From JBNKFV01 sp050289485 (GTDB lineage: Bacteria > Pseudomonadota > Gammaproteobacteria > Pseudomonadales > Cellvibrionaceae), in the NCBI GenBank assembly GCA_050289485.1, contig JBNKFV010000023.1, positions 1 through 64,000 of the forward strand: a stretch of 64,000 nt of DNA, written 5' to 3'. This document shows, piece after piece, positions 1 through 8,496 of this stretch. The notes below the pieces were generated by a model, which worked only from the letters and a program-made list of their open reading frames with translations, was not told where the DNA came from and searched no databases. The translations under genes and the position numbers were made by a program. Each line of letters starts with the position of its first letter. The first letter of the stretch is position 1.

Positions 1-1
1 C

Positions 2-112
2 TTGAGCGGCCACTACACCCTGGCAGAGGTGGGCGCGGTGTTTTCTAAGAGTTACGCCACTGTAAGTCGGGCGGTTAAAGCATTTGAAGCGGGAAAAGGT
101 ATATTTGAATAG
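2..112 (+). CDS. REP-associated tyrosine transposase, C-terminal fragment (5' end outside window)
   Basis: The window opens inside a reading frame of 36 codons ending in TAG. The visible peptide contains YTLAEVGAVF and YATVSRAVKAFE, a helix-turn-helix like the DnaA-type DNA-binding tail found at the C-terminus of many REP-associated (IS200/IS605-like, Y1) transposases. The catalytic HUH domain would lie to the left of the window. The DNA directly after the stop (tgtcaaatgtaagacctgac) is of the kind often seen beside such genes. Only the tail is visible, so whether the gene is intact cannot be judged. Another DnaA-tail-like HTH protein is the main alternative. Confidence 0.6.
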   Translation: MSGHYTLAEVGAVFSKSYATVSRAVKAFEAGKGIFE

Positions 113-309
113 TGTCAAATGTAAGACCTGACCCTCCGTACACGGCAGGCGTTGATGTCCTGGTATCCAACCTGAAAGGAAATGCGTTCAAAAGAATCGT
201 TGCTGCTTTCAGTGCAGGGTTACAACTACTCTGTTTCCCGAAATGCCGGGACAATATTTTTTTGGTTTTAGTTGATAAAAAGCCTAATGGGTGTCCATTG
301 CCCTGTAGG

Positions 310-1449
310 CTAGTCATCATCAAAGGCGTACATCCGTATCTCCAGGTGTTCGCGTAGGGTTGCGATGCTGGTGATGTTGTTGCGGATTGAATTGTAGCCT
401 TCGCATTCCATCCGTAGGTTGTCGACGTAACGGTCGATATTGCGTGCTTCCTGTTTTGGGGTGCTGGCGCTAAACCAGTCGTGAAACTGGGCGTAGAAGG
501 GCTTTTCCATCAGTATGCTGTGTTTTTCATCACGCAATTGTTGGATTTTGTGGTTGATGATAGTGGTGAGTTTGTCGTAGTCACTTTTCGGAAAGTCTTC
601 GGGTAGTTGGCCAAAGGTTTCGCTATAGCACCGCAGGATGTAGGCGATATCTTTTTCCTCGCGAGCGTGCAACAAGCGGCTCATTTGGGCGTGACGTGTT
701 TGTTTTTCTTCTTCATCTTGTGCGAGATCGGGGTGAATGGCGCGGGCGATACGTCGGAATAGTTTGTTGATCGATGTCGCTTTTAAGAGTCTGGACAGTG
801 TTTGTTCCTGTTCGCGCTGTTGATCTTGGAAAGCATCAAAGGCCTGTTCAAAAGCGTCTTCATTTTCGCCAAATAGAGATTCATCGAAGCCAAACAGGTC
901 GTCTTGTCCGTCAAATTCGTTGTTGGCGCCGAAGTCAGGATCCTCTTCGAAGAAATCGTCAATGTCTTCACCGTTCCTCAATTTTTCAAACAGATCTTTG
1001 GCTTCAGCAATTTCCTCGTCGGAGTGTCCGGCCTTTTCCAATTGTTTGAACAGCTTTTCGGTTTTGAGGTCTTTGAGCTTGTCTAGATGCTGATGCAGAA
1101 AAGCTTCGATGTCGGCATAATCGATATCTTGTGCAAATGGGTTGCCGTTCAGGTGCATCAGCTGGCCTTCGATCCAGTCGAACAGCTCTTCGCGTAGGTA
1201 TTCCGGCAGCGTCTTTTTGCTTAGAAATGGAATCAGATGCAGGCTCAGGGCGCGCAATGTTGAAAGGCGTTCAATTTCATAAGGCTTGATTTTTTGGCTC
1301 ACTCGATCGACGAGTGCGTCGAGTTCCTCACGAAAACGATCATGTTGGCGCTCAATGCGGCCGAGGCGCTCGAGCGCGTCATTAAAGCGGCTTTCCGGTG
1401 TTGCTTTTTGGCGTTTGGTTTTGTTGCGTTGTTTCTTTAGTTTACCCAT
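310..1449 (-). CDS. Acidic J-domain-like protein of unknown function
   Basis: A 379-residue soluble protein with no signal peptide or membrane segment. The first 20 residues are strongly basic (KLKKQRNKTKRQK). Residues 25-60 are likely coiled coil. Residues 160-215 are extremely acidic and rich in Phe, Glu and Asp. After this comes a segment resembling a DnaJ J-domain: INKLFRRIARAIHPDL has the HPD tripeptide at residues 239-241, followed by a K/R-rich stretch. This suggests a DnaK-type co-chaperone role, but that is inference. The start ATG is the only in-frame choice giving the basic N-terminus. I cannot name the family. It stands alone, followed on its left by the transposase tail. Confidence 0.7.
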   Translation of the reverse strand: MGKLKKQRNKTKRQKATPESRFNDALERLGRIERQHDRFREELDALVDRVSQKIKPYEIERLSTLRALSLHLIPFLSKKTLPEYLREELFDWIEGQLMHLNGNPFAQDIDYADIEAFLHQHLDKLKDLKTEKLFKQLEKAGHSDEEIAEAKDLFEKLRNGEDIDDFFEEDPDFGANNEFDGQDDLFGFDESLFGENEDAFEQAFDAFQDQQREQEQTLSRLLKATSINKLFRRIARAIHPDLAQDEEEKQTRHAQMSRLLHAREEKDIAYILRCYSETFGQLPEDFPKSDYDKLTTIINHKIQQLRDEKHSILMEKPFYAQFHDWFSASTPKQEARNIDRYVDNLRMECEGYNSIRNNITSIATLREHLEIRMYAFDDD

Positions 1450-1629
1450 GGCTTCGGTTGTGTTCCGAGTGGTTGGTTGCGCAATTTAAGTTTGCGTAAG
1501 CTTACCACGCGGTCACTGAGAGCTGAACTTTCGTGACCGAGGCGAGGGCCTGTTGACACTAATTTGCGAACTTCGGGGTCACCCTGAACCTGCTATCGCT
1601 TGACGAACACAGTGACCCTGTGGCTGATA

Positions 1630-1667
1630 TAAAAAATCACCTCCTTAACGTACTGTTCAAGGAGGTG
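1630..1667 (-). terminator. Rho-independent terminator of the aminotransferase gene
   Basis: A perfect 9-bp stem (cacctcctt at 1638-1646, aaggaggtg at 1659-1667) has a 12-nt loop. Read on the minus strand it is followed by a run of T (attttttat). It lies 34 bp beyond the stop of the leftward class III aminotransferase. Confidence 0.85.
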
Positions 1668-1700
1668 AGGTGTAGTGTCCGGTAATTGGAGAAGAAATAA

Positions 1701-3005
1701 TTAGTCTACGTGAGTGGCGATGAGGTCTCTGAGTACCTCTACAATTTTATCGATGTGGTGGGGTTCAATAATTAGCGGTGGCGACATGCACATGGCGTCA
1801 CCCACGCCGCGAATCATCACACCTTTTTTCCATGCTTCCACTTGCAGTTTGGCGCCCATCAGGCCTTTGTTTTCGGCGTTGGAGCGAACTTCTACCGCGC
1901 CCATTAATCCATAGTTGCGCACGTCAATCACTTGCGGCAAGTCGGCCAGGCTGTGCAGGGCGTTTTCCCAGTGTTTGCCGATTTCGCCGCCAGCTCTTGT
2001 CAGCAGGCCCTCGCGCTCGTAGATATCCAGTGAGGCCATGCCGGCCGCACAGGCAACCGGGTGACACGAATAGGTGTAGCCGTGGAACATCTCTACTGGG
2101 GTTTTTGCCTGCTCCATACAGGTATCGTAAATTTTGTTGCTGACAAAGGTAGCCGACAGAGGCACGGCGGCATTAGTAATGCCTTTGGCCGAGGTAATCA
2201 TGTCGGGAACAATGTCGAACTCTACGGCAGCAAACGCTGAGCCGGTGCGGCCCCAGCCGGTGATCACTTCGTCAAAAATCAGCAATATGTCGTGCGCATC
2301 GCAAATTTCACGCAGTCGTTTCAAATAACCTTTGGGTGGCAGCACCACACCGCCCGCACCGACAATCGGCTCAACAATGACCGCAGCAACGGTTTCCGGG
2401 CCATGAAAGCGCAGCAGGTTTTCCAGTTCGTCGGCCAGCTCAACGCCGTGCTCCGGCAAGCCGCGACTAAACGCATTGCGTTGCTGGTCCAGTGTGTGGG
2501 GCAGGTGGTCTACCATCAACCACTGGCCAAAGGTGCTGAAATTAGGAGTGAGGCCGCCGACAGAAATGCCGCCAAAGTTAACCCCGTGGTAGCCCTTTTC
2601 GCGGCCGATAAAGCGCTTTTTCTGGCCCTGGCCTTTGACTGCCCAGTATTGCATGGCGATTTTTAGCGCGCTTTCTACTGCTTCTGAGCCGGAGTTGCTG
2701 AAGAACACATGGTCGAGGCCTTTGGGTGTGTATTGCACCAGGCGTTCGGCGTAATTAAAGCCAAGCTCGTGGCCAAAGTTAAAAATGGAGCTGTAGTCCA
2801 GTGTACGTAATTGTGCGTTTACCGCATCGGCAATCTCCGGGCGGCAGTGGCCGAGGTTGCTGCACCACAGCCCAGCGGTGGCATCAATCACTTCGTGGCC
2901 GTCGCGCCCGTAGAGCATGACCCCTTCGGCTCGCTCAACAATGCGTGGGGCCTCTTTAAAGGCGCGGTTTGCAGTAAAGGGCATCCAAAAGGCGTCGGTT
3001 TTCAT
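1701..3005 (-). CDS. Class III omega-aminotransferase, beta-alanine--pyruvate type
   Basis: A 434-residue PLP enzyme of the class III (ornithine/omega-amino acid) transaminase family. It opens with FWMPFTANRAFKEAPR, as in beta-alanine:pyruvate transaminases. It has the GLWCSNLGH motif, the phosphate-binding FFSNSGSEA segment, YHGVNFGG, the aspartate motif IFDEVITGWGRTG and the Schiff-base lysine in SAKGITNA. It is expected to move the amino group of beta-alanine or a related omega-amine to pyruvate in the cytosol. It is transcribed away from the LysR gene, with a T-N11-A dyad between them, and ends in its own terminator. Exact substrate is uncertain because omega-transaminases are promiscuous; taurine- or amine-pyruvate activity is possible. 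Confidence 0.88.
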   Translation of the reverse strand: MKTDAFWMPFTANRAFKEAPRIVERAEGVMLYGRDGHEVIDATAGLWCSNLGHCRPEIADAVNAQLRTLDYSSIFNFGHELGFNYAERLVQYTPKGLDHVFFSNSGSEAVESALKIAMQYWAVKGQGQKKRFIGREKGYHGVNFGGISVGGLTPNFSTFGQWLMVDHLPHTLDQQRNAFSRGLPEHGVELADELENLLRFHGPETVAAVIVEPIVGAGGVVLPPKGYLKRLREICDAHDILLIFDEVITGWGRTGSAFAAVEFDIVPDMITSAKGITNAAVPLSATFVSNKIYDTCMEQAKTPVEMFHGYTYSCHPVACAAGMASLDIYEREGLLTRAGGEIGKHWENALHSLADLPQVIDVRNYGLMGAVEVRSNAENKGLMGAKLQVEAWKKGVMIRGVGDAMCMSPPLIIEPHHIDKIVEVLRDLIATHVD

Positions 3006-3088
3006 GATGTGCTACCTGGTTTTTTAGTGAGGGTTCTATTCTTACAGTGTAGCCAGAGGCTGAAAATAAGAGTGTATCAATAATAAAG

Positions 3089-3101
3089 TTGATAAAATCA
3101 A
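3089..3101. promoter_or_regulatory. Candidate LysR operator (T-N11-A dyad)
   Basis: The sequence ttgataaaatcaa is a palindrome with 5-bp arms and a 3-bp centre, and it fits the T-N11-A LysR consensus. It lies in the 210-bp divergent region between the aminotransferase (start 3005) and the LysR regulator (start 3216), which is the usual place for such an operator. It resembles an FNR box but has a 3-bp spacer, not 4. Confidence 0.55.
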
Positions 3102-3215
3102 ACAAAAGAACTGGTAACTATGGGCTGTATTTTATGGTATTAACGTGTAATAGTGTTTGTTTTATGTTCAGCCAGTTAAATTTTGATTGATAAAAACTAC
3201 TTTTAAGGGGGGTAG

Positions 3216-4157
3216 GTGAAAGGTGTTGCACTGCGAGGTTCATTAACCGATCTGGATTTACGCTTGTTGCGCATCTTTGCCGCCGTGGCCGAGTCTGGTG
3301 GCTTCGCCGCGGCGGAGATCAGTCTTAATATTAATCGCTCGACGATCAGTATTCATATTGCCGACCTGGAAGCCCGTGTGGGCATGCGGTTGTGCAACCG
3401 CAGTCGCGGCCGGTCTGGGTTTTCGTTGACCGAGCAGGGTCGGGCACTCTATCAGTGCGTGAAGGAGATGGAGGTGTACCTTGAAGACCTCCGCTACCAG
3501 ATTAATGCTATTCAGTCGGAGGTTACAGGTCAGCTGCGCATTGCGTTACCCGATGATTTGCTGGAAATGAGTGCAACCACCATTGATATGGCGCCTGTTA
3601 TTGCGGCGTTCTGTGAGCAGGCCCCGAAGGTAGATTTGAGCATTATTGCCAGGTCACCCATTGAGCTGGATTTTGACATTCTTAATGGTCATGCAGAAAT
3701 GGGTATTAACACGGTTTTTGTGCGCCGTCCTGGGTTGGAATATATTCCGGTATCGCGCCATACCAACCACCTTTATTGTGGTCCCAACCACCCTTTGTAT
3801 GAGCAAGCTGCCGAGCAAGTGAGCCTTGAGACGGTGGTGCGTTACGAGCTGGCCGCTTCGGATTCGAAAGTGAACGCCGACGCCGATCGCTTGATTTCGC
3901 TGTTTCCCCACAGGGGCAGTGCCGGGCATATGGAAGGGCGGCTGTTGTTAATCAATTCGGGGCGCTTTTTGGGGTTTTTGCCAGACTATTATGTGGCCGC
4001 CAGGGGCGAGAAGTATCCGTTGCGCCGGGTATTGCCAGAGCACTTTTTCTACCACATGGAGAATGCGCTCATTTACAAAACCGGCGCCGATAAAAACCGC
4101 CTCGTGAGAATGTTTATCGAGCTGATGAAAGTTCAGTTAAGGCGTGAGCAGGTTTAA
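3216..4157 (+). CDS. LysR-family transcriptional regulator
   Basis: 313 residues with an N-terminal winged helix-turn-helix (LTDLDLRLLRIFAAVAESGGF, then INRSTISIHIADLEARVGMRLC) and a C-terminal periplasmic-binding-protein-like effector domain from about residue 95. The start is GTG, preceded by a strong Shine-Dalgarno (aagggggg) at good spacing. It is divergent from the beta-alanine-type aminotransferase and probably controls it, and perhaps the neighbouring amine genes. The effector is unknown; an omega-amino acid or polyamine breakdown product would fit. Confidence 0.9.
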   Translation: MKGVALRGSLTDLDLRLLRIFAAVAESGGFAAAEISLNINRSTISIHIADLEARVGMRLCNRSRGRSGFSLTEQGRALYQCVKEMEVYLEDLRYQINAIQSEVTGQLRIALPDDLLEMSATTIDMAPVIAAFCEQAPKVDLSIIARSPIELDFDILNGHAEMGINTVFVRRPGLEYIPVSRHTNHLYCGPNHPLYEQAAEQVSLETVVRYELAASDSKVNADADRLISLFPHRGSAGHMEGRLLLINSGRFLGFLPDYYVAARGEKYPLRRVLPEHFFYHMENALIYKTGADKNRLVRMFIELMKVQLRREQV

Positions 4158-4163
4158 TAACCG

Positions 4164-4198
4164 GCCGTGGTAGAAGGCTCTGCCACGGCTTTCTTCTT
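4164..4198 (+). terminator. Terminator after the LysR gene
   Basis: A 7-bp GC-rich stem (gccgtgg at 4164-4170, ccacggc at 4183-4189) with a 12-nt loop is followed by tttcttctt. It sits in the 39-bp gap between the convergent LysR and PuuD-like genes. Confidence 0.6.
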
Positions 4199-4967
4199 AC
4201 CCCTGCCGCAGTGCTTGGCCAAACGCCTGGTAAAGCGCTGTGGAGAGTGCATTGTCTCTGAATTGCCATTCCGGGTGCCATTGCACACCCATCACAAAGT
4301 GGCTGCGGTCTTCCCCGCGCACTGCTTCAATCAGTCCGTCGGGGGCATTGGCCTCGGCCACTAAACCTTCACCCAGGGTTTTGATGCCTTGGCCGTGTAA
4401 TGAATTCACTGTCACCGATGTGGTGCCAGCCAGTTGTGCCAACACGCCCCCGGTAACCAGTGTGATGTCGTGTGCCGCTGCGTACTGTGCCTCTCGTGAG
4501 CCGTTTTTGTCTTCGCGGTGGTCCATCATACTGGTGTGCGCATGCACCTGCTGGTAGAGCGTGCCACCAAAGGCAATGTTCAATTCCTGCATGCCACGAC
4601 AGGCAGCAAGAATGGGCTTGCGGCGTTGCATCGCAGCGCGAATTAGCGGCAGGGTGGTGCCGTCTCGCTGGGGGTCGTGGTAGTCGGGTGTGGCACTGGC
4701 TTCGTTGCTGTAGTGCTTAGGCTCAACATTAGAGGGGCTGCCGGGTAGGAACAGCCCGTCGACAATGTCGAGAATATTGTCGCTGCTCATCTGCGCCATA
4801 TACTCAAGATCACCGCCTGGGCCTTGCGCGGGAATCAGCAGCGGGATAGCACCAGCCCCATTGGCGACAGCATTAATGTATTTTTCGCCAACACCATGAA
4901 AAGGGTGTAAGCCATTCTGAATGACATCGCAGGGTATGCCAACAATCGGAAAACGCTGTTGGGCCAT
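4197..4967 (-). CDS. Gamma-glutamyl-gamma-aminobutyrate hydrolase family protein (PuuD-like)
   Basis: 256 residues with a class I glutamine-amidotransferase-like (peptidase C26) fold. The nucleophile cysteine is in ILAACRGMQE, and the catalytic His/Glu pair is in GVQWHPEW near residue 230. N-terminal PIVGIPCDV and LFLPGSPSNV are typical of PuuD. The family cleaves gamma-glutamyl-GABA to glutamate and GABA in the glutamylated putrescine pathway. A Shine-Dalgarno (aaggag) precedes the ATG at 4967. It lies between two omega-aminotransferases, one of the putrescine-pyruvate type, which supports a polyamine catabolic role. No PuuA-type ligase is visible in the window. Confidence 0.87.
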   Translation of the reverse strand: MAQQRFPIVGIPCDVIQNGLHPFHGVGEKYINAVANGAGAIPLLIPAQGPGGDLEYMAQMSSDNILDIVDGLFLPGSPSNVEPKHYSNEASATPDYHDPQRDGTTLPLIRAAMQRRKPILAACRGMQELNIAFGGTLYQQVHAHTSMMDHREDKNGSREAQYAAAHDITLVTGGVLAQLAGTTSVTVNSLHGQGIKTLGEGLVAEANAPDGLIEAVRGEDRSHFVMGVQWHPEWQFRDNALSTALYQAFGQALRQG

Positions 4968-5144
4968 GAATACTTCTCCTTAAAAAACACCCCTTTAGGG
5001 TTAAGTCAATCTTATCGTAAATATGCGACCATATTTGATAACAAATCCAAGGTGCTTACTAATACCTCGAAGGTGTAGGTTTGGCGCGGCTGGGTTGAGG
5101 TTTTGTCACAGGTAGTAATCCTGTATTGATTATGGAGATTGATG

Positions 5145-6512
5145 ATGAGCATTTCAAACCTGACGGCAGAGTTAAGAAGCCTGGATCGGGCGCATCACTT
5201 GCATCCGTTTACTGATATTGGCAAGTATCAAAAAAGCGGTGGTCGCATTGTCACGGGCGCTGAGCATATTTACATTAAAGACTCTGAAGGCTCTCAAATA
5301 CTTGATGGTATGTCGGGGCTTTGGTGCTGTAATTTAGGGTTTAGTCAGCCAAAAATTGTTGAAGCTATCTACGAGCAGCTAAACGTATTGCCGTTTTATA
5401 ACAACTTTTTTAACTGTTCTAACGAAGCCGCCGTGCGTATGGCAAAGGCCATGGTTGATGTAACACCAGCGCAGTTTAATCATGTGTTCTTTACCAACTC
5501 AGGCTCGGAAGCCAACGATACCAATATCAAACTGGTGCATCGTTATTTCGATATTTTAGGTAAGCCAGAGAAAAAGCATTTTATCAGTCGTAATAATGCG
5601 TATCACGGTAGTACCGTAGCAGCGGGTAGCTTGTCGGGCATGAGCTTTATGCACAAGCAGTTTGTCGGTCTTGATTATGTTCATCATATTCAGCAGCCGC
5701 ATTGGTTCGAAGCCGGTGGTGATCTTAGTCCTGCCGAATTTGGTGTGCAGGCAGCGCGCGAACTGGAAAAGAAAATTGATGAGCTTGGTGAGGATAAGGT
5801 AGCTGCGTTTATTGCTGAGCCTATTCAAGGTGCCGGTGGGGTTATTGTTCCTCCAGATACCTATTGGCCAGAAATTCAGCGCATATGTAATGAGCGCGAT
5901 ATTTTATTGATCAGCGATGAAGTGATCTGTGGCTTTGGTCGTACCGGCAGCTGGTTTGGTTTTGAGACTTATGGTTACACCCCAGACCTGATCACCTTTG
6001 CCAAAGGTGTAACCAATGGCTTTCAGCCATTGGGTGGCGTGATGGTATCTGACAAGATCACCGACGTGCTGGGTTCCGAGGGCGGTGATTTTGCCCACGG
6101 GATGACCTACTCAGGCCATCCTGTTGCTTGTGCCGCAGGTATTGCGACCCTCGATATTTTGAAAAGTCAGAAAATTATCGAAACCATGGCAGCCGATGTT
6201 GGCCCGTATATGGAGCAGCGTTGGAAGTCGCTGGCAGAGCATCCGGTGGTGGGTGAGGCACGAGGCAAAAATATGATTGCCGCGCTGGAGCTGGTTAAAA
6301 ACAAAGAAAGCCATGAGCGCTTGGCCCCCGATAATGAAGCGGCTTTATTCTGTCGCGATACTGCTATTGCCAATGGCTTGATGGTGCGTGCAGTGGGTGA
6401 TTCCATGGTTTGTGCGCCACCTATCATTTGCAGTCGCGATGAAGTAGATTTGATTATTGCTCGTATTACCAGCGCGCTGGACGCAACCGCTGCGAAATAT
6501 GGCATTGCCTGA
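5145..6512 (+). CDS. Class III aminotransferase, putrescine/polyamine--pyruvate type (SpuC-like)
   Basis: About 455 residues. It starts near HHLHPFTDIGKYQKSGGRIV, a hallmark of SpuC-type putrescine:pyruvate aminotransferases. It has GLWCCNLGFSQPK, FFTNSGSEAND, NAYHGSTVAAGSLSG, LISDEVICGFGRTG and the PLP lysine in TFAKGVTNG. Three tandem start codons (TTG-ATG-ATG) occur; the ATG at 5145 has the best spacing (7 nt) to ggag. It transfers an amino group from putrescine or a related diamine to pyruvate. It is divergent from the PuuD-like gene and followed by a hairpin terminator. Other omega-amino acid substrates cannot be excluded. Confidence 0.88.
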   Translation: MSISNLTAELRSLDRAHHLHPFTDIGKYQKSGGRIVTGAEHIYIKDSEGSQILDGMSGLWCCNLGFSQPKIVEAIYEQLNVLPFYNNFFNCSNEAAVRMAKAMVDVTPAQFNHVFFTNSGSEANDTNIKLVHRYFDILGKPEKKHFISRNNAYHGSTVAAGSLSGMSFMHKQFVGLDYVHHIQQPHWFEAGGDLSPAEFGVQAARELEKKIDELGEDKVAAFIAEPIQGAGGVIVPPDTYWPEIQRICNERDILLISDEVICGFGRTGSWFGFETYGYTPDLITFAKGVTNGFQPLGGVMVSDKITDVLGSEGGDFAHGMTYSGHPVACAAGIATLDILKSQKIIETMAADVGPYMEQRWKSLAEHPVVGEARGKNMIAALELVKNKESHERLAPDNEAALFCRDTAIANGLMVRAVGDSMVCAPPIICSRDEVDLIIARITSALDATAAKYGIA

Positions 6513-6528
6513 TCAATTCAGGTTAGTC

Positions 6529-6560
6529 AGCGGCGCATGGCGCGCCGCTCGATACTTTCT
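6529..6560 (+). terminator. Hairpin terminator after the SpuC-like gene
   Basis: An 8-bp GC-rich stem (agcggcgc at 6529-6536, gcgccgct at 6542-6549) with a 5-nt loop is followed by a loosely T-rich stretch (cgatactttcttt). Confidence 0.6.
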
Positions 6561-7036
6561 TTCGGGTTGGTAGTGGTGTTGTTACACTGTATGGGATGGC
6601 ACTTCATACCTCTTAAGGGTTATTTTTTCCTGGCAGAAACGTCAGTACTCTTATTTTTTAGTCGGGTATTTTTCAATCGGGCCTCAGTGTTGTAATGAGC
6701 TTAACCTGATTTTAAGCAATATTACGTGTTGCTCTGTGGCGCTATGGTTTATTGAGCCCGGGTGTTGGTAGCAAAGGCGCGCCAATGTCTGGGCATTCGA
6801 TGGAACGCTCAAACCAGTATCTGCAGGCCTAAACGTAATAATAACGGTAGCGGCAACGGCGTCAGCTATCCGATAGCAATGCCGCTATCAAAAGAACGGT
6901 GTCGTTCTCTGTATTGGGAAATAGACAAGCTCAGACAATACAGATATAAATCCCGCACAGTACTCGTTATAAATCGTCGCGCAGGCACCGGTTTGTGTTA
7001 GCGACTGTGTACCATCAACATATGTAGAGAGAGCGT
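6561..7036. other. Long intergenic region upstream of the NhaC-type antiporter
   Basis: No convincing gene was found in this stretch. A 79-codon open frame at 6762-7001 has no plausible Shine-Dalgarno and an unprotein-like composition. The region contains a 9-bp perfect inverted repeat (6908-6916 and 6936-6944) about 95 bp before the antiporter start. It may therefore hold a long regulated leader. Confidence 0.5.
6908..6944. repeat. Inverted repeat in the leader of the antiporter gene
   Basis: tctgtattg (6908-6916) and caatacaga (6936-6944) are perfect reverse complements separated by 19 nt. This could be an RNA hairpin or a protein binding site. There is no terminal T run, so it is not a classic terminator. 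Confidence 0.45.
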
Positions 7037-8401
7037 ATGGAAAACTACGGTATTATCAGCCTGTTGCCGACAATTGCAGTGGTTGCTACTGCGATTATCA
7101 CCCACCGGCCAATTATATCTCTAGTGGTAGGGGTGATCTTTGGCATTGCAATGATTGATCCTACTAATATTATTGGTACCGTCTCAGAGATTAATCTAGC
7201 TGTTTTGCAAGACGAAACCATTGGCTGGATTATCATGGTGTGCGGCCTGATGGGTAGTTTGATTTACCTGCTGATTCTTACCGGTGGTGCCAGCGCGTTC
7301 GCTGAAGCGGTTGCCAGAAAAGCCAATAGTCGTAATAAAACGCTGATCGTAACCTGGCTGTTGGGTATTTTTCTGTTTATTGACGATTACCTCAATGCCA
7401 TTGCCATTGGCTCGGCTATGAAAAAGGTGACCGACAAGTTTAAAATTTCTCGCGCAATGTTGTCGTATGTGGTGGATTCCACGGCGGCGCCAACCTGTGT
7501 GCTTATCCCTATTTCTACCTGGGCTGTATTTTTTGCCGGTATTCTTGAGTCTGCCAATATCGCCGCTGATGGTGAGGGGCTCATGATGTATATGTCTGGC
7601 ATCCCTTATATGTTCTATCCGCTGATTGCCATATTGATGGTGCCGTTAGTTGCCACGGGTAAGATCCCATTATTGGGACTGATGAAAAAAACTGAGCAAA
7701 GTGCTCAGAAGGGTGTGTTTGCATTAACGCCGCTTGAGTATATTGAAGAAGCCGAAGCAGCTACCACCGAGTATGCGAAACAAAACAGTACGATGTGGAT
7801 GTTTTTGATCCCTTTGACCTGTTTGATTGGGTTTACAATTTACTTCGACATTGATTTGTTAAAGGGCGTAATGGCTACATTGCTGATTACAGTTCCCCTG
7901 CTTGTAGTTAAAAAACTGGTTACATTGAATCAGGCCTTTGATGGCTTGATGAACGGTTTCAAAATCATGATTCCACCATTGGCAATTGTGGTTGTTGCTT
8001 TTATGTTTAAAAATGTTAACGATCTATTAGGCTTGCCCCAATATGTGATTGAATCGTTAACGCCGTTGATGTCGCCAGCCTTTATGCCCTTGATAACGTT
8101 CTGGGCAATGGCGTTTATCTCGTTTGCAACGGGGTCGTCGTGGGGTGTATTTGCGATTGCCATCCCCATTATTATGCCTTTAGGGCAAGCTGTAGGTGCC
8201 CCGGATGCGTTGGTTATTGGTGCACTGTTGTCGGCCAGTTCTTTTGGTAGTCATGCGTGCTTTTATGGCGATGCAACGGTGTTGTCAGCGCAGAGTAGTG
8301 GGCTTAGTGTTATGGAGCATGCGTTAAGTCAGCTGCCCTATGCATTGCTGGCTGCAGTTATTGCGTCGTTAGTATTTATTGCTTTCGGTATCGCGATGTA
8401 A
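7037..8401 (+). CDS. NhaC-family Na+/H+ antiporter
   Basis: 454 residues, almost entirely hydrophobic, with about 11-12 predicted membrane helices. Recognisable family segments are IAVVATAIITHRPIISLVVGV, FIDDYLNAIAIGSAM, DSTAAPTCVLIPISTW and FATGSSWGVFAIAIPI. The family exchanges Na+ for protons, and some members exchange organic acids or amino acids. A purine-rich site (gagagag) precedes the ATG. Its position after polyamine and beta-alanine aminotransferases makes uptake or exchange of an amine-derived metabolite an alternative role, but only by context. Confidence 0.87.
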   Translation: MENYGIISLLPTIAVVATAIITHRPIISLVVGVIFGIAMIDPTNIIGTVSEINLAVLQDETIGWIIMVCGLMGSLIYLLILTGGASAFAEAVARKANSRNKTLIVTWLLGIFLFIDDYLNAIAIGSAMKKVTDKFKISRAMLSYVVDSTAAPTCVLIPISTWAVFFAGILESANIAADGEGLMMYMSGIPYMFYPLIAILMVPLVATGKIPLLGLMKKTEQSAQKGVFALTPLEYIEEAEAATTEYAKQNSTMWMFLIPLTCLIGFTIYFDIDLLKGVMATLLITVPLLVVKKLVTLNQAFDGLMNGFKIMIPPLAIVVVAFMFKNVNDLLGLPQYVIESLTPLMSPAFMPLITFWAMAFISFATGSSWGVFAIAIPIIMPLGQAVGAPDALVIGALLSASSFGSHACFYGDATVLSAQSSGLSVMEHALSQLPYALLAAVIASLVFIAFGIAM

Positions 8402-8414
8402 TACGGGGTGAGGG

Positions 8415-8449
8415 CGAGCCTTCCTAAACGCTAACATTGGAAAGGCTCG
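8415..8449 (+). terminator. Possible terminator between nhaC-like and DUF484 genes
   Basis: An 8-bp stem (cgagcctt at 8415-8422, aaggctcg at 8442-8449) lies in the gap between the convergent antiporter and DUF484 genes. There is no strong U tract on either side. Confidence 0.4.
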
Positions 8450-8496
8450 TGTTCAGCAAATGGTAATGACTGTTTGCGGTAATGCTTGCTACGGTG

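Noticed and set aside
3089..3101. Possible FNR box before the first aminotransferase
   Set aside because: The half-site spacing is 3 bp and not 4. The T-N11-A reading next to a divergent LysR gene is simpler.
6762..7001. 79-codon open frame upstream of the antiporter
   Set aside because: No Shine-Dalgarno, atypical composition rich in Arg and Cys, and no recognisable family. It overlaps the likely leader of the antiporter gene.
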